Translations under genes and position numbers: made by a program
Shown here: piece by piece, positions 11,346 through 22,781 of the stretch
How the letters are laid out: each line of letters begins with the position of its first letter
How positions within the stretch are numbered: the first letter of the stretch is position 1
The notes under the pieces: generated by a model
Seen by the model: only the letters and a program-made list of their open reading frames with translations
The model's database searches: none
What the model was told of the DNA's origin: nothing
Source: Austropuccinia psidii
Lineage: Eukaryota > Basidiomycota > Pucciniomycetes > Pucciniales > Sphaerophragmiaceae
Assembly (NCBI GenBank): GCA_023105745.1
Contig: JALGQZ010000011.1
Coordinates: 20,610,975-20,674,974, forward strand
Length of the DNA stretch: 64,000 bases
Direction of reading: 5' to 3'

Positions 11346-13090
11346 AAATATTTTTGATTTTTCTTTTTCAAATATCTTTAACTTTTCATTAATTTTCAAT
11401 TTATTAAAAATTCAAAAAAAAAAAAAATAAAGTTTCAAGCAAAATGATTCATTTGATTTTAGATTTAGGATTTAACAAAAAATGGTGATAATTTTTGAAT
11501 CAATATAAGGAGTTAAGACAGAAATAGCATAAGTTAATAATACCCAAAATACTTCCATTAGTAGTTATTGAGAGGCACAAATATCTTGACATTTAAATGA
11601 TTTTCTTTTCAAGGCCTTTGATTCATTACTTCCATACAATAAACCCTTATTAAATCAAAAAATTTAAATTAATGAGTATCCAAAAAATCATTTTTACAAA
11701 ATTATACCTTTATGGTTATTTAAAGGTCCTTTATCTTTGAGAGAATTTCAATATATAATAACAATTAAGTGATAAAATTAAAAGAATATTTCAATTCTTT
11801 AAAACTCCCTTTGAAATGAATATCATTTCCTATTGACTAGTTTGAAATATTACAGATAAATGTTTTTAAACAAAAAAATCACTTTTAAGAAGTAAATGAT
11901 TTGACAAAAAGGGAATAAAAAATTTATAATTTTATATTAAATTACTGATATAAGATTTTTGAAATAATGATTTGAAAAAAAAACATCATCATCATTTACA
12001 TCGTATTTTTATATATATATATTTGAATTATTCAATAAAAACCCTTCTTTTTTGAAAAAAGAATCAAATTATGAAATTATATAATAAAGAAAACTCTTTT
12101 TTTAATGAAAAATGTAATCAAAAGAGAAAAGGAACATTATTCAAATTGGTTCTTGTTATGATTATCATTATTATTTCCAAGAATTTTCTTTTTGTAAAAT
12201 TAATTAATTGATTAAATTTAAATTTAATTTAATTTCAAAATTGAAAGATTATAATAAAATTACTTATGATTATTATTCTTATTATTTAATCACTTAATTA
12301 ATTAAAATAAAACATTTTAAAAGAAAAAGAATTGAACTTTCATTGAAATTTTTTATTTATTCAGTTTTTTTTTAACTATTTTGAAAGAAAAATTATGATT
12401 TTTTATTAATCTAATGTTCTTTATTTTTTTTGTGATTTTTTTTCTTAGCAATTTTTTTCTTAAGAATTAATACAAAAGACTGTTTTTTATCAATTTGATA
12501 GTTAAAAGAAAAAAAATCAATTTATGTTCTAATTATGATGAGAATTTAAACAATAAGGGGTGTCAAAGTTACCAAATCCTGCCTTAAAATAATTTGGGAT
12601 TTGGAACCCAAATCCCAACACTAATTCCTGGGTCTTTTATGTGTAAATTACATGGCATTTTAATTGAGTCCCCTGGTATTTTGACCAAATCCCATGCATC
12701 TGGGATTTCAGTTTGAAACCTAACCCAAATGAGTATTCACAATTCATAACTGTACAACATATTCTTCTACACTCCATTTTGGACAATCTGACTAAACAGC
12801 TTACAGTCCATTTATACTTCTTCATCCATATAATAATGCCTTGAACCAAAGCAAGACAAATCAAGACAGATATGAAGATCACATCTGGCCACTTAATACG
12901 TACAGATTGTTTAACCATAATTAATTGGCTTTCAGTCAAATACAAGTTTGAGTCATGTTTTTGTACTAGTGGCTCATCATCTATTGGAAGACCTCCCTCA
13001 TCAAAGCAGCATGGATTACAGCTTATGGCCATTGAGGTCAACAAAAAATCATGAAATTGCCTGAACCTTAGCTCAAGCAGCATCCAAGAT
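11346..13090. repeat. right copy of the 1.75-kb direct duplication
   Basis: Partner of 6375-8155. It holds the same AT-rich flank and the same left transposon end, so the TAA|GGGGTGTC junction is present in both copies. The simplest reading is a segmental duplication of the whole junction rather than two independent insertions at the same site. Confidence 0.85.
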
Positions 13091-14019
13091 TGATGGCAAA
13101 CATATAAAAAGAAGTATATGGCAGCAAAAAAATTTGAAAATCTAACTGGGGCTGGAATAACGCAAAAAGATGAGAGGAAAGAAATCAAATAAATGAGTGA
13201 AAATCTTGAAAGTATGTTTCCTTGCTATGATGAAGTGGATGTGCTCTTTGGCCACAAGCCCAATGTCACTCCCATTGCAAGCTATGATTAGCAAGAAAAA
13301 GACAGCTTAAATGGTGATGAGGATGATGATGTTTTGCTTGATAAGGTAAGTTATTGTCTCTTCCTTGTTTTACCTGCAATAATTAAACCTCATTTCCTTT
13401 TTAAAAGAGAATAATGATTTGGAATCACCTCTCAATCTGGTTCCTTTGCTTCATAATGAAGATGACTTGGTTCAAGCAGAAAACCTTCAAGATGAATCAG
13501 TAAGTATGCTTAAGCCTGATACTTATTAAATCCATTGTTTATTATTTCTCCTTTGACAAGAAAAGTAAATCCATAACACATTCAACACAAAAGCGTAATC
13601 AAGCATTGATGCCCAACTTGAGTGACAAGAGTGGTTCTAGGAAAAGGCCAACGGATATGTTTGCACAGACATATGCAAATTTGCTTGAATCATGGCAAAA
13701 GGGTATGTTTTGGATTTATGGTTACTATGATCAATTCTACTGACAAAATGCATGATTTGGAGCTTGTGAAACCAGTGGAAATTCTTGTTTGGAGTGGGAC
13801 AGGGAGAGGTGGAATGAAGAGAAAGGGGGCAACATGGAAAAGCAATGGTTTGAAGAATTCAAGATGCAAAAGCAAATGGAGTTTGAGGAGAATCAACACA
13901 CAAAGAAATATGAACTTGAAAAAGGAAAGTGGAGTTGTGAATTGGAATTTAAGGAAAAGCAATTCCAGATAGATCTCACTGTAGTGGCATTGTCATCAAG
14001 CAGGCCAATCGCGGAGTAG
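12836..14019 (+). pseudogene. Myb/SANT-like DNA-binding protein of the transposon (copy 2)
   Basis: Reading left to right, the fragments are MP then TGA (CGA in copy 1), IINWLSVKYKFE, W-TYKKKYMAAKKFENLTGAG (about 13090-13150), a PCYDEVDVLFGHKPNVTP block near 13225, an acidic GDEDDDV stretch, a TDMFAQTYANLLESW segment near 13650, and a charged, likely coiled-coil C-terminus (13789-14019) rich in Glu, Lys and Trp. The WxxYK...TGAG...FGxxPNVTP pattern is typical of Myb/SANT-like proteins in rust genomes and fits the second ORF of PIF/Harbinger elements. There are several in-frame stops. Introns are probable (GTAAG near 13347 and 13501) but not fully resolved. Confidence 0.68.
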
Positions 14020-14740
14020 GAACGCATTCTGACATTAATCAATAAAAAAATAACATATTACGTATACATCATGTGATCATTTTATATGTGGTGATTTGCT
14101 AAATAAAACTGATGTTTATGCGTAATTATTGATCTTATGTCATCAAATCTAACTGTAATTTATTACAAAATTGAAAATTTAAGGTTTATGCATAATTGGG
14201 GCACCAACTTGCAACTCATCTTATGTCGTGAAATTTAATTGCAATTTATTACAAAATTGAAAATTTGGGCAAGTTTTGCATCAAGATTTTATGCCAAGTC
14301 TGTTCCAATTGAAATTGAAGGCTCCTTCTGTATTTCCTTCCTTTTAGATTTTTTGCCAAATATTTATGGCCACTTCTTTTCCTTTTTTTTGGAATTGTAT
14401 TTTATGTCATTTTTTTATTGTTTTAATTTTTTCTTGTTTTTGTATATGTTTCTTATTTTTAATTTTTAATTGTTAATTTCTAGTTTTGATTTTTTATTTT
14501 TTATTTTATATTTTTTATCTGGAATTTTTCAACTTTTAATTTTGAATTTTTATTTTTCATTTTCACCCCTCACTCTTCAATTCTTTTTTTTTTAGATTAT
14601 TCAAAAAAAACTCACTTTTTTTTAATTCAGGTAAGTAATTTTTTTCTTCACAACTCTATTTTTTTAAACCAATTCTAATAATTTTTTTAAAGGTAATTTT
14701 ATTGATTTATTTTAAAGCTTTCATCCACCTCCAATATACC
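14020..14740. other. transposon spacer with a short direct repeat
   Basis: No gene seen. A stretch of about 45 bp around AATTTATTACAAAATTGAAAA is repeated, at about 14155 and 14240, in slightly altered form. The right half is T-rich. This DNA is internal to transposon copy 2 and absent from copy 1. Confidence 0.45.
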
Positions 14741-14820
14741 TCCAACATCCCCCACCCATCACCTTCCACCTCCAACACCCCCCCACCCATCACCTTCCAC
14801 CTCCAAAAACACCCCAGTCA
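14735..14820. repeat. short C-rich tandem repeat
   Basis: Two and a half copies of a roughly 35-bp unit containing CACCTCCAACA and CCCACCCATCACCTTC. It is an unusual C-rich island in an AT-rich element, directly next to a strong hairpin. Confidence 0.7.
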
Positions 14821-14860
14821 CCCTGGAACCTCCCAAAAAGGCTCCTGGGAGGTTCCAGGG
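14821..14860. repeat. perfect 15-bp inverted repeat (hairpin)
   Basis: CCCTGGAACCTCCCA pairs perfectly with TGGGAGGTTCCAGGG across a 10-nt loop (AAAAGGCTCC). The stem is GC-rich, so it stands out from the background. Role unknown: it could be a transcript-end structure, a protein-binding site, or an old element terminus. Confidence 0.85.
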
Positions 14861-14916
14861 TTTAATCCTCTTAAAATGTGCCGAATTGATTTGGAAGCTT
14901 TTTTTATTTTTTGATT

Positions 14917-14940
14917 TTAATGGCCTTCAGAGGCCATTAA
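14917..14940. repeat. perfect 10-bp inverted repeat (hairpin)
   Basis: TTAATGGCCT and AGGCCATTAA flank a TCAG loop. It lies 56 bp after the first hairpin. Confidence 0.75.
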
Positions 14941-14989
14941 CATCATTTATTTATTTATTTTTTGATTCATCCTGTACTAATGTTGAATT

Positions 14990-15700
14990 GTTTCTTTAAA
15001 TAATAATAATATTTATTATCATTATTTTATTTTGTTTAAATGATGGTTATTACTGATTGTTTTTTTTGGTTTTTTTTTTAAATAATCATACATTACTGAA
15101 CTTTGTTTCTTTTAAATCATCATCATAAATTACTGATTATTATTTTTTTTAATAATAATAATCTGCTGATAATATTGTTTTTAATCATGAATCTTCTGAT
15201 GATTCTTTTTTTTAATCATAATGATCTTTATGTTTTTTTTCTTTTTTTTAATTCTCATCATGAATCACTTATGATTTTTTTATTTTAGTTTTTTTTTAAT
15301 CATAATGAATCACTGATGCTTTTTCTTTTTCCTTTTTTGTTTTTTTAATCATAATGATCTTTATGATTATTTTTTTTGTTTTTTTAATCATCATCATTAC
15401 TGAACTCCTTCTTTTTTCTTATTTTTTTTAATAATCATCATTGAGCACTGATTTTTTTTTTTAAATCATAATCATCTTGATGATTTTTTTTCTTTTTTTT
15501 GATCATTATGATTACTGACCTCTTCTTTTGGTTTTTTTAATCATCATCATGAATCACTGATGATTATTTTCTATTTTTTTATTTTTTTTAAATCATAATC
15601 ATGTTTAATTTATGATTTTTTCCCCTTTTTTTTGATGATTATCATTACTGACCTATCATTCTTTTTTTCTTTTATTTTTTTTGATCTTTTTATTTATTTG
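14990..15700. repeat. degenerate T-rich minisatellite with ATCAT cores
   Basis: About ten irregular copies of a 55-75-bp pattern made of a T run, an AATCAT(CAT/AAT) core, a GAATCACTGATGATT-like part and another T run. It sits immediately upstream of the dioxygenase-like gene, whose start is at 15741. The open frame over part of it is compositional. Confidence 0.75.
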
Positions 15701-15740
15701 TTAATATAGGGGTGGATTATTTATAAGGGTTTATTGTGCA

Positions 15741-17097
15741 ATGTCATTCCATTTAAGCCCCCTTCCATCTTCTTTGAAATTCAAAAAAACTCCTCCTCCC
15801 TCTCACTCTTCAAATAATTCTGATAATGTCATTGTTAGGACTAAACAAGACTCAGAAAATCATCAGAATGATTTGAATGATGTTGAAAGTACTATTCCTC
15901 CTCTTGATGTCATGGTTAGGACTAAACCAAATATAGAACATAATGAGGATAATAATACAAAATCAAATGACAAAAGAAAACTCACCCAAAGCCAAAGACA
16001 ACACATCCATGGCTCAAAACAAATCATGTCTCACCTTGGCCATTCAAACACAGAATATAAGAACTTTTCCACCATGTCAATTGACAAGAAATCGGCCAAT
16101 GTGTCATGGTTAAAACTTCCATCACTCAACACTCCACCCCATCCTCCTTTACTCATTGATAAAACCAAAAAGCCCTTTTTACCTGTCATCATATATGAAA
16201 TAACCCCTTTTGATAGTTCTTCTGGCCACTCTCAAATGCTCCAAAACCTCATCATGACATTAATGTCCTTATCTCAAAATTGACAAGAAATCAAAACCAA
16301 TAAGCAACTCCTAGGTGGCATTATGAAAGGTATTGGGTTTCATCCTGGTTCAGATTCTGGCAAATCTGCAGGTGTGTGATATTTTTTGCTTGTTATTTTA
16401 ATAATTAATCAGTAATTTCAATATTATTAGGTTTTTACTCCAGAAGACCTGGTTTGACTCCTTATCAAATTTAATTGGATAAAATGCAATGGACCAAACA
16501 TCAACGATATGAGTAATTCATTGACTCAAGACTATCACATTCTTCAAAAGTAGCTGCAAATGAAAAGCAGTCATTAATGGAAGCAGCCAAATTACCAAAC
16601 TTCAGTCAGCTCAAATGGACTTCTGCCAATAAAAAGGAAGAATTAAAGTCTTTTACAAATGTCATTGTAACTCAAGATGGATTTTTCAATAAGCCACACC
16701 AAGATTTAAACAATCTCAATTCCTGGACTTATAGTATATTTTCTTTTGTATCAAAAAAAGATTTCCATCCCCTTCCAACTGTCTTCACCCCCTCTGGACA
16801 TGTCTTGCACTTCCCCAAATTGAAAATGGAGATCAATTTTTCAAAAAAACCTTGCATCATGGAGATTCTTTGGAAGACATCAACAATTGTTCATCATACA
16901 ACCTAACCTTCTCCAGAAACTATCAATCAGGAAGAAATAGATCATTTTAGATTTTCTTTTTGACTCAACAATAAATTATTCAATGTAGGTGACAAATTCT
17001 TGAAAATGACCCCCACTGAAATTCATTCAAAAGTCAATGGGTACTTTGAAAGAAATATGCATGACCAAAAAAGAACCAAAAAATATTAATTTTAAAT
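15741..17097 (+). pseudogene. Tet-like 2OG-Fe(II) dioxygenase-like gene, copy 2 (full length, broken)
   Basis: ATG at 15741. The N-terminal ~100 residues are polar, with repeated VRTK motifs and Ser/Asn/Asp runs. Then come SHLGHSN, WLKLP, PVIIYEITPFDSSSGHSQ and KQLLGGIMKGIGF, a 59-nt GT-AG intron (16372-16430), YSRRPGL, LMEAAKLPNFSQL, and TQDGFFNKPHQD with the HxD triad at 16697-16705, then LHFP, INFSKK, and IMEILWKTSTIVHHTT with the distal histidine. The layout resembles fungal Tet-like 2OG-Fe(II) oxygenases, whose relatives oxidise 5-methylcytosine; substrate activity here is unknown. In-frame stops occur after SLSQN, in the YQI*LDK and RYE*FID stretches, after VHHTT and before LNNK. It is the 5'-complete partner of the deleted copy at 8157-9246. 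Confidence 0.65.
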
Positions 17098-17176
17098 AGT
17101 TTTATTTTACCAATAACATCTCCACTATGTGGTATGCCATTAAATTAAGTACATAAATCAATGGTCCTGATGAAAT

Positions 17177-17836
17177 TCACAATTGACTATCTTTCCATGG
17201 CAAAGTAATTGGTTTGAGTTTTTCACACATATTTACCACATCTTCCCCAATGTCATTATTGGACAGATTTTCTGCATGTGGTCTATCATCATCTTCATTT
17301 AAATCAAACCATTAATCACCAATTTGTGCTAACATATTATGTAAAATTGTGCAAGAAACAACCCAACTAACAAAATATTCAATTTCATGATTATCCCTCA
17401 TTTTATTTTGCATTTCCCTTAGAGAAAACCACCTCCCCTTCAAAATTACAATGGCATTCTTGATTCTGACCCATGATTTTGCTAGACATTAATTGAAAGA
17501 ACGGCTGGCTTCATTCTGTGCCACCACTCTCTTATATGCTGGAACAACCCAAGGAGAGCTTGCATATGCTGAATTGGCAAGTAAGTAATGATCCATTTCA
17601 TAAGAATCTTGAGGTGTTTGTGCTATTTTCATATGTTAATAGACATTTGAATCATGAAGTGACCCAGTACAACCAACATGTAGAGAAGTGAACTGTTTGT
17701 TTATATTGAAAACCAATTGTATTGACATAGAATAGGTTGATTGTAAACAATCAGTAAACATGAAATAAAGAATAAAAATTCAACAGCTTACCTATTTTTG
17801 AGATCAAAATAGGCTTCACCATCATTGGGGGGAAGT
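17177..17836 (-). pseudogene. Harbinger-like transposase, copy 2, C-terminal part
   Basis: This is the same exon structure as copy 1, starting where element B interrupts the gene in the GFIDGSLIP region and ending at TGA 17177-17179. The second Asp region (AYASSPW) is present but the preceding codons have changed. The TAA in FN*CLAKS and the Lys codon at 17459-17461 in VRIKNAIVILKGRW are shared with copy 1, so both lesions predate the split of the copies. The N-terminal part continues at 40926-41512. Confidence 0.78.
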
Positions 17837-19655
17837 TGTGAGCCTTAGAGGTAATTTCATATACCCGAAAGACCACAAATACAGAATTAACATATAAATA
17901 TAAATGAAATAAATTTATTTATATTATTAAAATAAAAATCAAAATATAAATATAAAATTATATTCAAAATAAAAAATTCAATTACAATTTCAAAATAAAA
18001 TTACATTAAATTTTGGAATTATAAAACTAAATTTATACTTGAAAAAATTAAGTAAAAATGAAATTTTAACAAAATTGTAAATAAATAAATAAATTTGGAA
18101 AAAAGTTAAATAAAAATTATTATAACTTTTTATCCAATAAATAAACATATGAAAATTATTTCACCATTGGATTCCTCATAAAAAATCAGGTGGGGTCACC
18201 TCTGAGTGAAATTCTTGTAACTCAACTCTAAATAAGCTTAAATTAAGTTTTTAGTATTTTCAATACAAAAGTTGAAAATCCTCAAAACTTTAATTTAATT
18301 CACACCACATGTGGTGTTAACCATCAATTTTTGTGTTAAGATTGAGGTGTTGTGTTTAATTTAGAGATTATGAGGAATTGAAGTATTTTCAACTGAATTC
18401 AATTGAAATGTCAAAATGTGCGCATGTATTACATAAGTGAACTTTGATTTACATATGAGGTATCAATTATTACTGTATTGTACTGTACAATTTAACTGAA
18501 TTACATATGTAAATTATAAGTATAATACATGATGAGGAATTAAAGGAAAAATAAATTGGAAACATTAAATTTGGGGGGAAAGGAACTCCAGCTCTAAGGG
18601 GGAGCTAGACCCCCAAAATCCTTGCTGACAGGTGTGTGGTGTCAAAATTCACACAAAAGTTCATCACTTTTGGCCTGGAATTGAGTTGCAGGGTCTGTGG
18701 ACTCAATTGATGATGAGGTTTTGATACCAACTGGGGTAGTTTTAGCTGTTGCCAAGAGGGTAAAACTACCCTCAAGATAGAACAATCATAGTAGAAGCAG
18801 TTTTAACTGGTTTCTACGCCTCTTACACACATTCTGACGTGTTTTGAAGGCTCTAGACCAGGTATTGCTATAGTAATGGCTGATTTAAGGGTCTCAAATG
18901 GCTAAAAATGGCTCAAACCAGCCCCTTTTGGTCTAAACCAGGGTTCAATGATGCCATAATTGGCTTTTATGTTGTCAGACTGTTTTTCACGACTGAAAAG
19001 AGTAAATTTTACTTTTGGAGTAAGAAAATTGATGGCTATAAAAGAATGTCTTCTTTGCCCCACTTTTCTCTTCATGTTAGAATCTTTTCCTTTTATTATT
19101 AGTTTAAACATTGTTAAGCCAATAAATAAAATATTCCAACCACTACTTTTAAATCATTTTTAAGCTCTTAACCACGTGAAAATATTATTATAATCATTGT
19201 TTGTAACTCTTATGATCATTTTTTACCCCTGAACCACCCCAAAAGTGAATTAAAGCATCTTTCATCACTGTAAACTGTCACTTTGTTTCCAAATTCACTC
19301 TGGTCACTTTTGGGCATGTTTTCTCTTGAATATTCTTTTTAAAGACTTTGTTCTTCAATTAATTGCCTGCAGTTCTTTTCTCAATTAATTCCAATTGAAA
19401 TTGCTCTTGAAGAAATTTCTTTTGTAGCCTTAAATATCTCTTGTAGAGTATTTTTGGATAAATTTTTATTGTTGGTAAAACAATAAATCTTTATAATATT
19501 ATTGTTTTATACTAATAAAGTTATAAAAAAAATTGGCGTCTTTTCTCCTAAAAATAATATTTCTTACTATTTTTAATTGATTTTTACGTTATACAAATTT
19601 TGAGGACAGGAAAAGTACTTGATTTTTAATCAAAGTTTCATATCCACACCTTACA
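17837..19655 (+). repeat. 5' LTR of element B, family 2
   Basis: 1819 bp, TGTGAGCCTTAGAGG...CACACCTTACA. It matches the 3' LTR at 39095-40920 and the minus-strand solo LTR at 59264-61098. TATAAAAG at 19037-19044 is conserved in all copies and is the likely promoter. Confidence 0.92.
19037..19044 (+). promoter_or_regulatory. TATA-like box of the family 2 LTR
   Basis: TATAAAAG, conserved at 40298-40305 in the 3' LTR, on the minus strand at 59882-59889 in the solo LTR, and still present in the relic near 44917. The role is inferred from its position and conservation. Confidence 0.5.
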
Positions 19656-20126
19656 TTTGGGGGCCCTGTCATGATATTTTACCTGTGACATATTTTTTTA
19701 CCCTTTTTAAATCCTTTTTCTTATATTGAAAAATTTAAAAACATATAAAAAATACTTATAATTCAAAAAATCCATAAAAAAATATTTTTTTTCATATTAT
19801 AAGTGAGGCTTATATTTTTATTTCTTTTTTGAAATAACCTTTTTTTACTTAATTAATTGGCTTTTTCATTAATTTTAATGTCTGACAACGTGGTAATACA
19901 AGAAAACATTGAAACAGCCTCAACAGTAACCAGCATTATTCCTGCCAGTATTGTTAATTCTGATCATAATAGTACTATTATTGTGACTCAGAATATTCAA
20001 CCAGAGCCAATTTCTTCCGAATTAGTCAACTTGGAAATAAGTAATACTCTTCAGAAAGCCAAAGAATTGGCCAATAGTAGGTTTTTTGACGTAAAATTAC
20101 TATTTTAAGCCTTTTTAACCATAATT
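19656..20126 (+). other. leader of element B with primer-binding-like site
   Basis: TT then TGGGGGCCCTGTCATGAT starts at 19658, right after the LTR. A small open frame from ATG 19878 to 20108 (about 76 codons, MSDNVVIQENIET...) lies just before the ORF1 start. Element A has an equally placed small frame (29777-29977) of unrelated sequence. They could be upstream ORFs or 5' exons; I cannot decide. Confidence 0.55.
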
Positions 20127-22752
20127 ATGCCTTCAACCAGGTCAGGAGCCAGCTATAACCCCTCAAGCAGCTCCCAGAAAGGTAATAGACGTGATTATGG
20201 CAGAGGCCAATCAGGTACAGAAGGAAAAGGGTCAGTTGATGACTTCCAAACAACTAAAATGGGTCATTCTGAAGCTGATATTACCATTTTACCTTCAATA
20301 AGAGCTGACACCGCCACAACAAGTGTGAACCTTTGAGATATGACCACATACCCAAAAAGGTCACAAGAAGTATTTAATATAATTATACATTAAAAATAAG
20401 TACCTTAAAACTACAAAAATACCATAAATTGGTAGAAAACTTGGTTTAACTTAAGCCATGGTGAAATACACATATACCATTTTTATGGCATATCTGTAAA
20501 GTCAATATTTAATAAGTTATAAGTAATAATACCTTATAAAAGACACAAATCCTTATTTATTTCAAAAACAAATGAAACAAAATGTAAAATAAATGGTACC
20601 ATTGGATTCTCCATAAAAATCCACACATAAAACAATTAATAAGCTAAGCTTCAAAACCAATACTTAACGAATTAACCTGAATATATGCACTTTTTTGGTC
20701 AACGCATATATTCAAGGATTTTAACTAATATCTCTTGAATTATGCATGATAGAGTGATGAACCAAAGATAAAGTCATCACGAGATTACTGTAGGAATACA
20801 TATATGAAGTTTATTTCACAAGTTCTAAACAAGGTTAAAACCTGTAAGGAATTATTGATTAAAATCAATAGAGCTGTTGACCACTTTGTTGTGAAAGTGG
20901 TCCAAACTTAAAAAAAATTAGACACTTGGATTCTACTAGTTCATTTGTGAAGAATGATGTTTTTTTTATTATAATATTCAAGGTATAACCCCTTGAAATC
21001 ATAGTTTGAAGTTTAAAATATTAAATTTCGACAGAAAAGATGAGTTACAAGCAAAATCATTAAAAAGAGAGTTTTGATGATGTAATAAAATGCTCTTGGA
21101 AGCATAATTAGGTTATGCCAAGCTATCAGAATTCACTCTCTGAATTGCTTTAGCGTGTAAATCTTGAAAGTTATTAAGGATCAAAGCTTGAGCTTAATTT
21201 GATCAATTATGATCACTCACTGTAACCTTAAATTAAGTTTAACAGTCATATAAGTGATAAAATTGGTGAATACTATTAGTTTATGATTAAAACTAATAGA
21301 ATCAACGAAAATTGGGGTTCTACCAATCCTTTGACGTCATCAGACTTAGAGTTATAGTGATAACTCTAAATAATGGTGTAATAATGATGTAATGAGGTTT
21401 GATCATGATGTAATCATCACCAAACCTTAAAATATTGATCAATTCCAGTGGATATTATCAGTACACGTCTACTAGAAGCCTGTTGGGCCCTAGGAGGGAG
21501 GTATTTACTATAAATAAAGCTCTTTCTGCTCTGTTTTCCCCTCAGACACATCAAAAACATTAAATAAATACAAACAAAAAGGTAATATCTTTAGGGTACC
21601 CTATCTTTATTCTTTATATATAAAACGTTTATATTATTAAAGACCAAAGTTCATCTTTTTATAATCATCAATTTTGACGTGATTAAATCATTCGTTTAAC
21701 TGTTTTTGTTAAAAATCTCTCTAAAACTCATTTCCACGTAAAAAATCAAGAATATTTCTAATTTCTCTATTTTTTATTGTAAATACAATTTGTATAAGTT
21801 GTATTTACATTATTTGGCGTAAAATATCTCAAAATTATTATATTAAGTGTTAAAAGTAGGTTATTTTCTCTTATATTAATAATTTTCTCTATATTATTCT
21901 TTTAATAATTTTTTAATTAATATAAATAGTATTTATATTAATTTATAACTTTAATATTGGTAATATTATTGTTATTAGTTGTTTTTTATTGATAAAAAAC
22001 AATTTTTTACGCCTTTATTATTTGCTTGCAACAATAATAAAGTGCTATTAAATATATTAATTATTTTATATTAATATATTTCTTTTATTATATTATATTT
22101 TATAATATAAATTATATTATCTTATTTTATTAATAATATAATTATTTTTACGCCATAATTATAATAATTCTTTATTATTATAATTATTTTTATCTTATTT
22201 ATTTCATTCATCAGGACATTCATACTACAATAAGTAAAATATTTGTAATTTTTACTTATTGTTTCATAGTCAAACCTTACAACAAGCCTCTGTGGACATA
22301 TACAAAGCCAGCCACAGTGCATACAACAATGCACTCCAGTTCAAGGAGTACCATATCATTGCAGACTTGTGGAAGAATTGCATGAATTCTTACCTGACAG
22401 TGAGAAAATTCCTGGGCCATCCCAATACTTGCAAATTGCTCAATGGATGGCATCCATTGATGGAGAAGAAAAACATGATGCTTTTGACACTAGAATGGAG
22501 GAAAAACAACCCTCCACCACCCAAACCAGTGCCAAAAACAGCCCCAGTGGCCAGCAGCAGCAATTCCAACGTGAAAAAGCAGCCACAACTTCAAACAAGG
22601 GCAAAGGGAAGGCACCAGCCCCAAAACCTTACAGCCAGGGCTACAGAATCCCAAAGATTCAACAGGATGCCATGGAAAATGTATTTCAGATGGCCAGAAC
22701 CATGATGAAATTAAAAAATAAGGAGGAAGCCAGATTAAAATATCAAAAATAA
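20127..22752 (+). pseudogene. ORF1 region of element B, split by a solo LTR
   Basis: The 5' part (ATG 20127) encodes MPSTRSGASYN followed by an Arg/Gly/Ser-rich stretch, like the [11 protein letters not shown] start in element A. After the solo LTR, the conserved ORF1 block appears as DIYKAS, MNSYLTVRKFLG and NGWHPL in one frame and then, after an indel near 22600, PYSQGYRIPKIQQDAMENVF in another. I do not recognise a named domain. Comparison with A and D shows it is a conserved element-specific protein next to gag. The frame change inside the block means this copy is broken apart from the LTR insertion. Confidence 0.6.
20324..22281 (+). repeat. solo LTR, family 3, inserted in element B ORF1
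   Basis: 1958 bp, TGTGAACC...CCTTACA, with 5-bp duplications ACAAG at 20319-20323 and 22282-22286. No internal sequence follows, so this is a recombination product of a former complete element. TATAAATA at 21509-21516 matches the other family 3 LTRs. Confidence 0.92.
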
Positions 22753-22781
22753 TTTCTGATACTTTCAATTGTATTCCAGAG

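Noticed and set aside
12637..13188. 183-codon minus-strand frame with hydrophobic stretches
   Set aside because: Antisense to the Myb/SANT-like gene. The plus strand carries the recognisable TGAG and FGHKPNVTP blocks; the matching copy 1 antisense frame is not conserved in length.
18902..19163. Several 60-70-codon frames on both strands in family 2 LTRs, also near 40169-40454
   Set aside because: They overlap the TATA-like region in several frames and are disrupted in older LTR copies; treated as chance frames.
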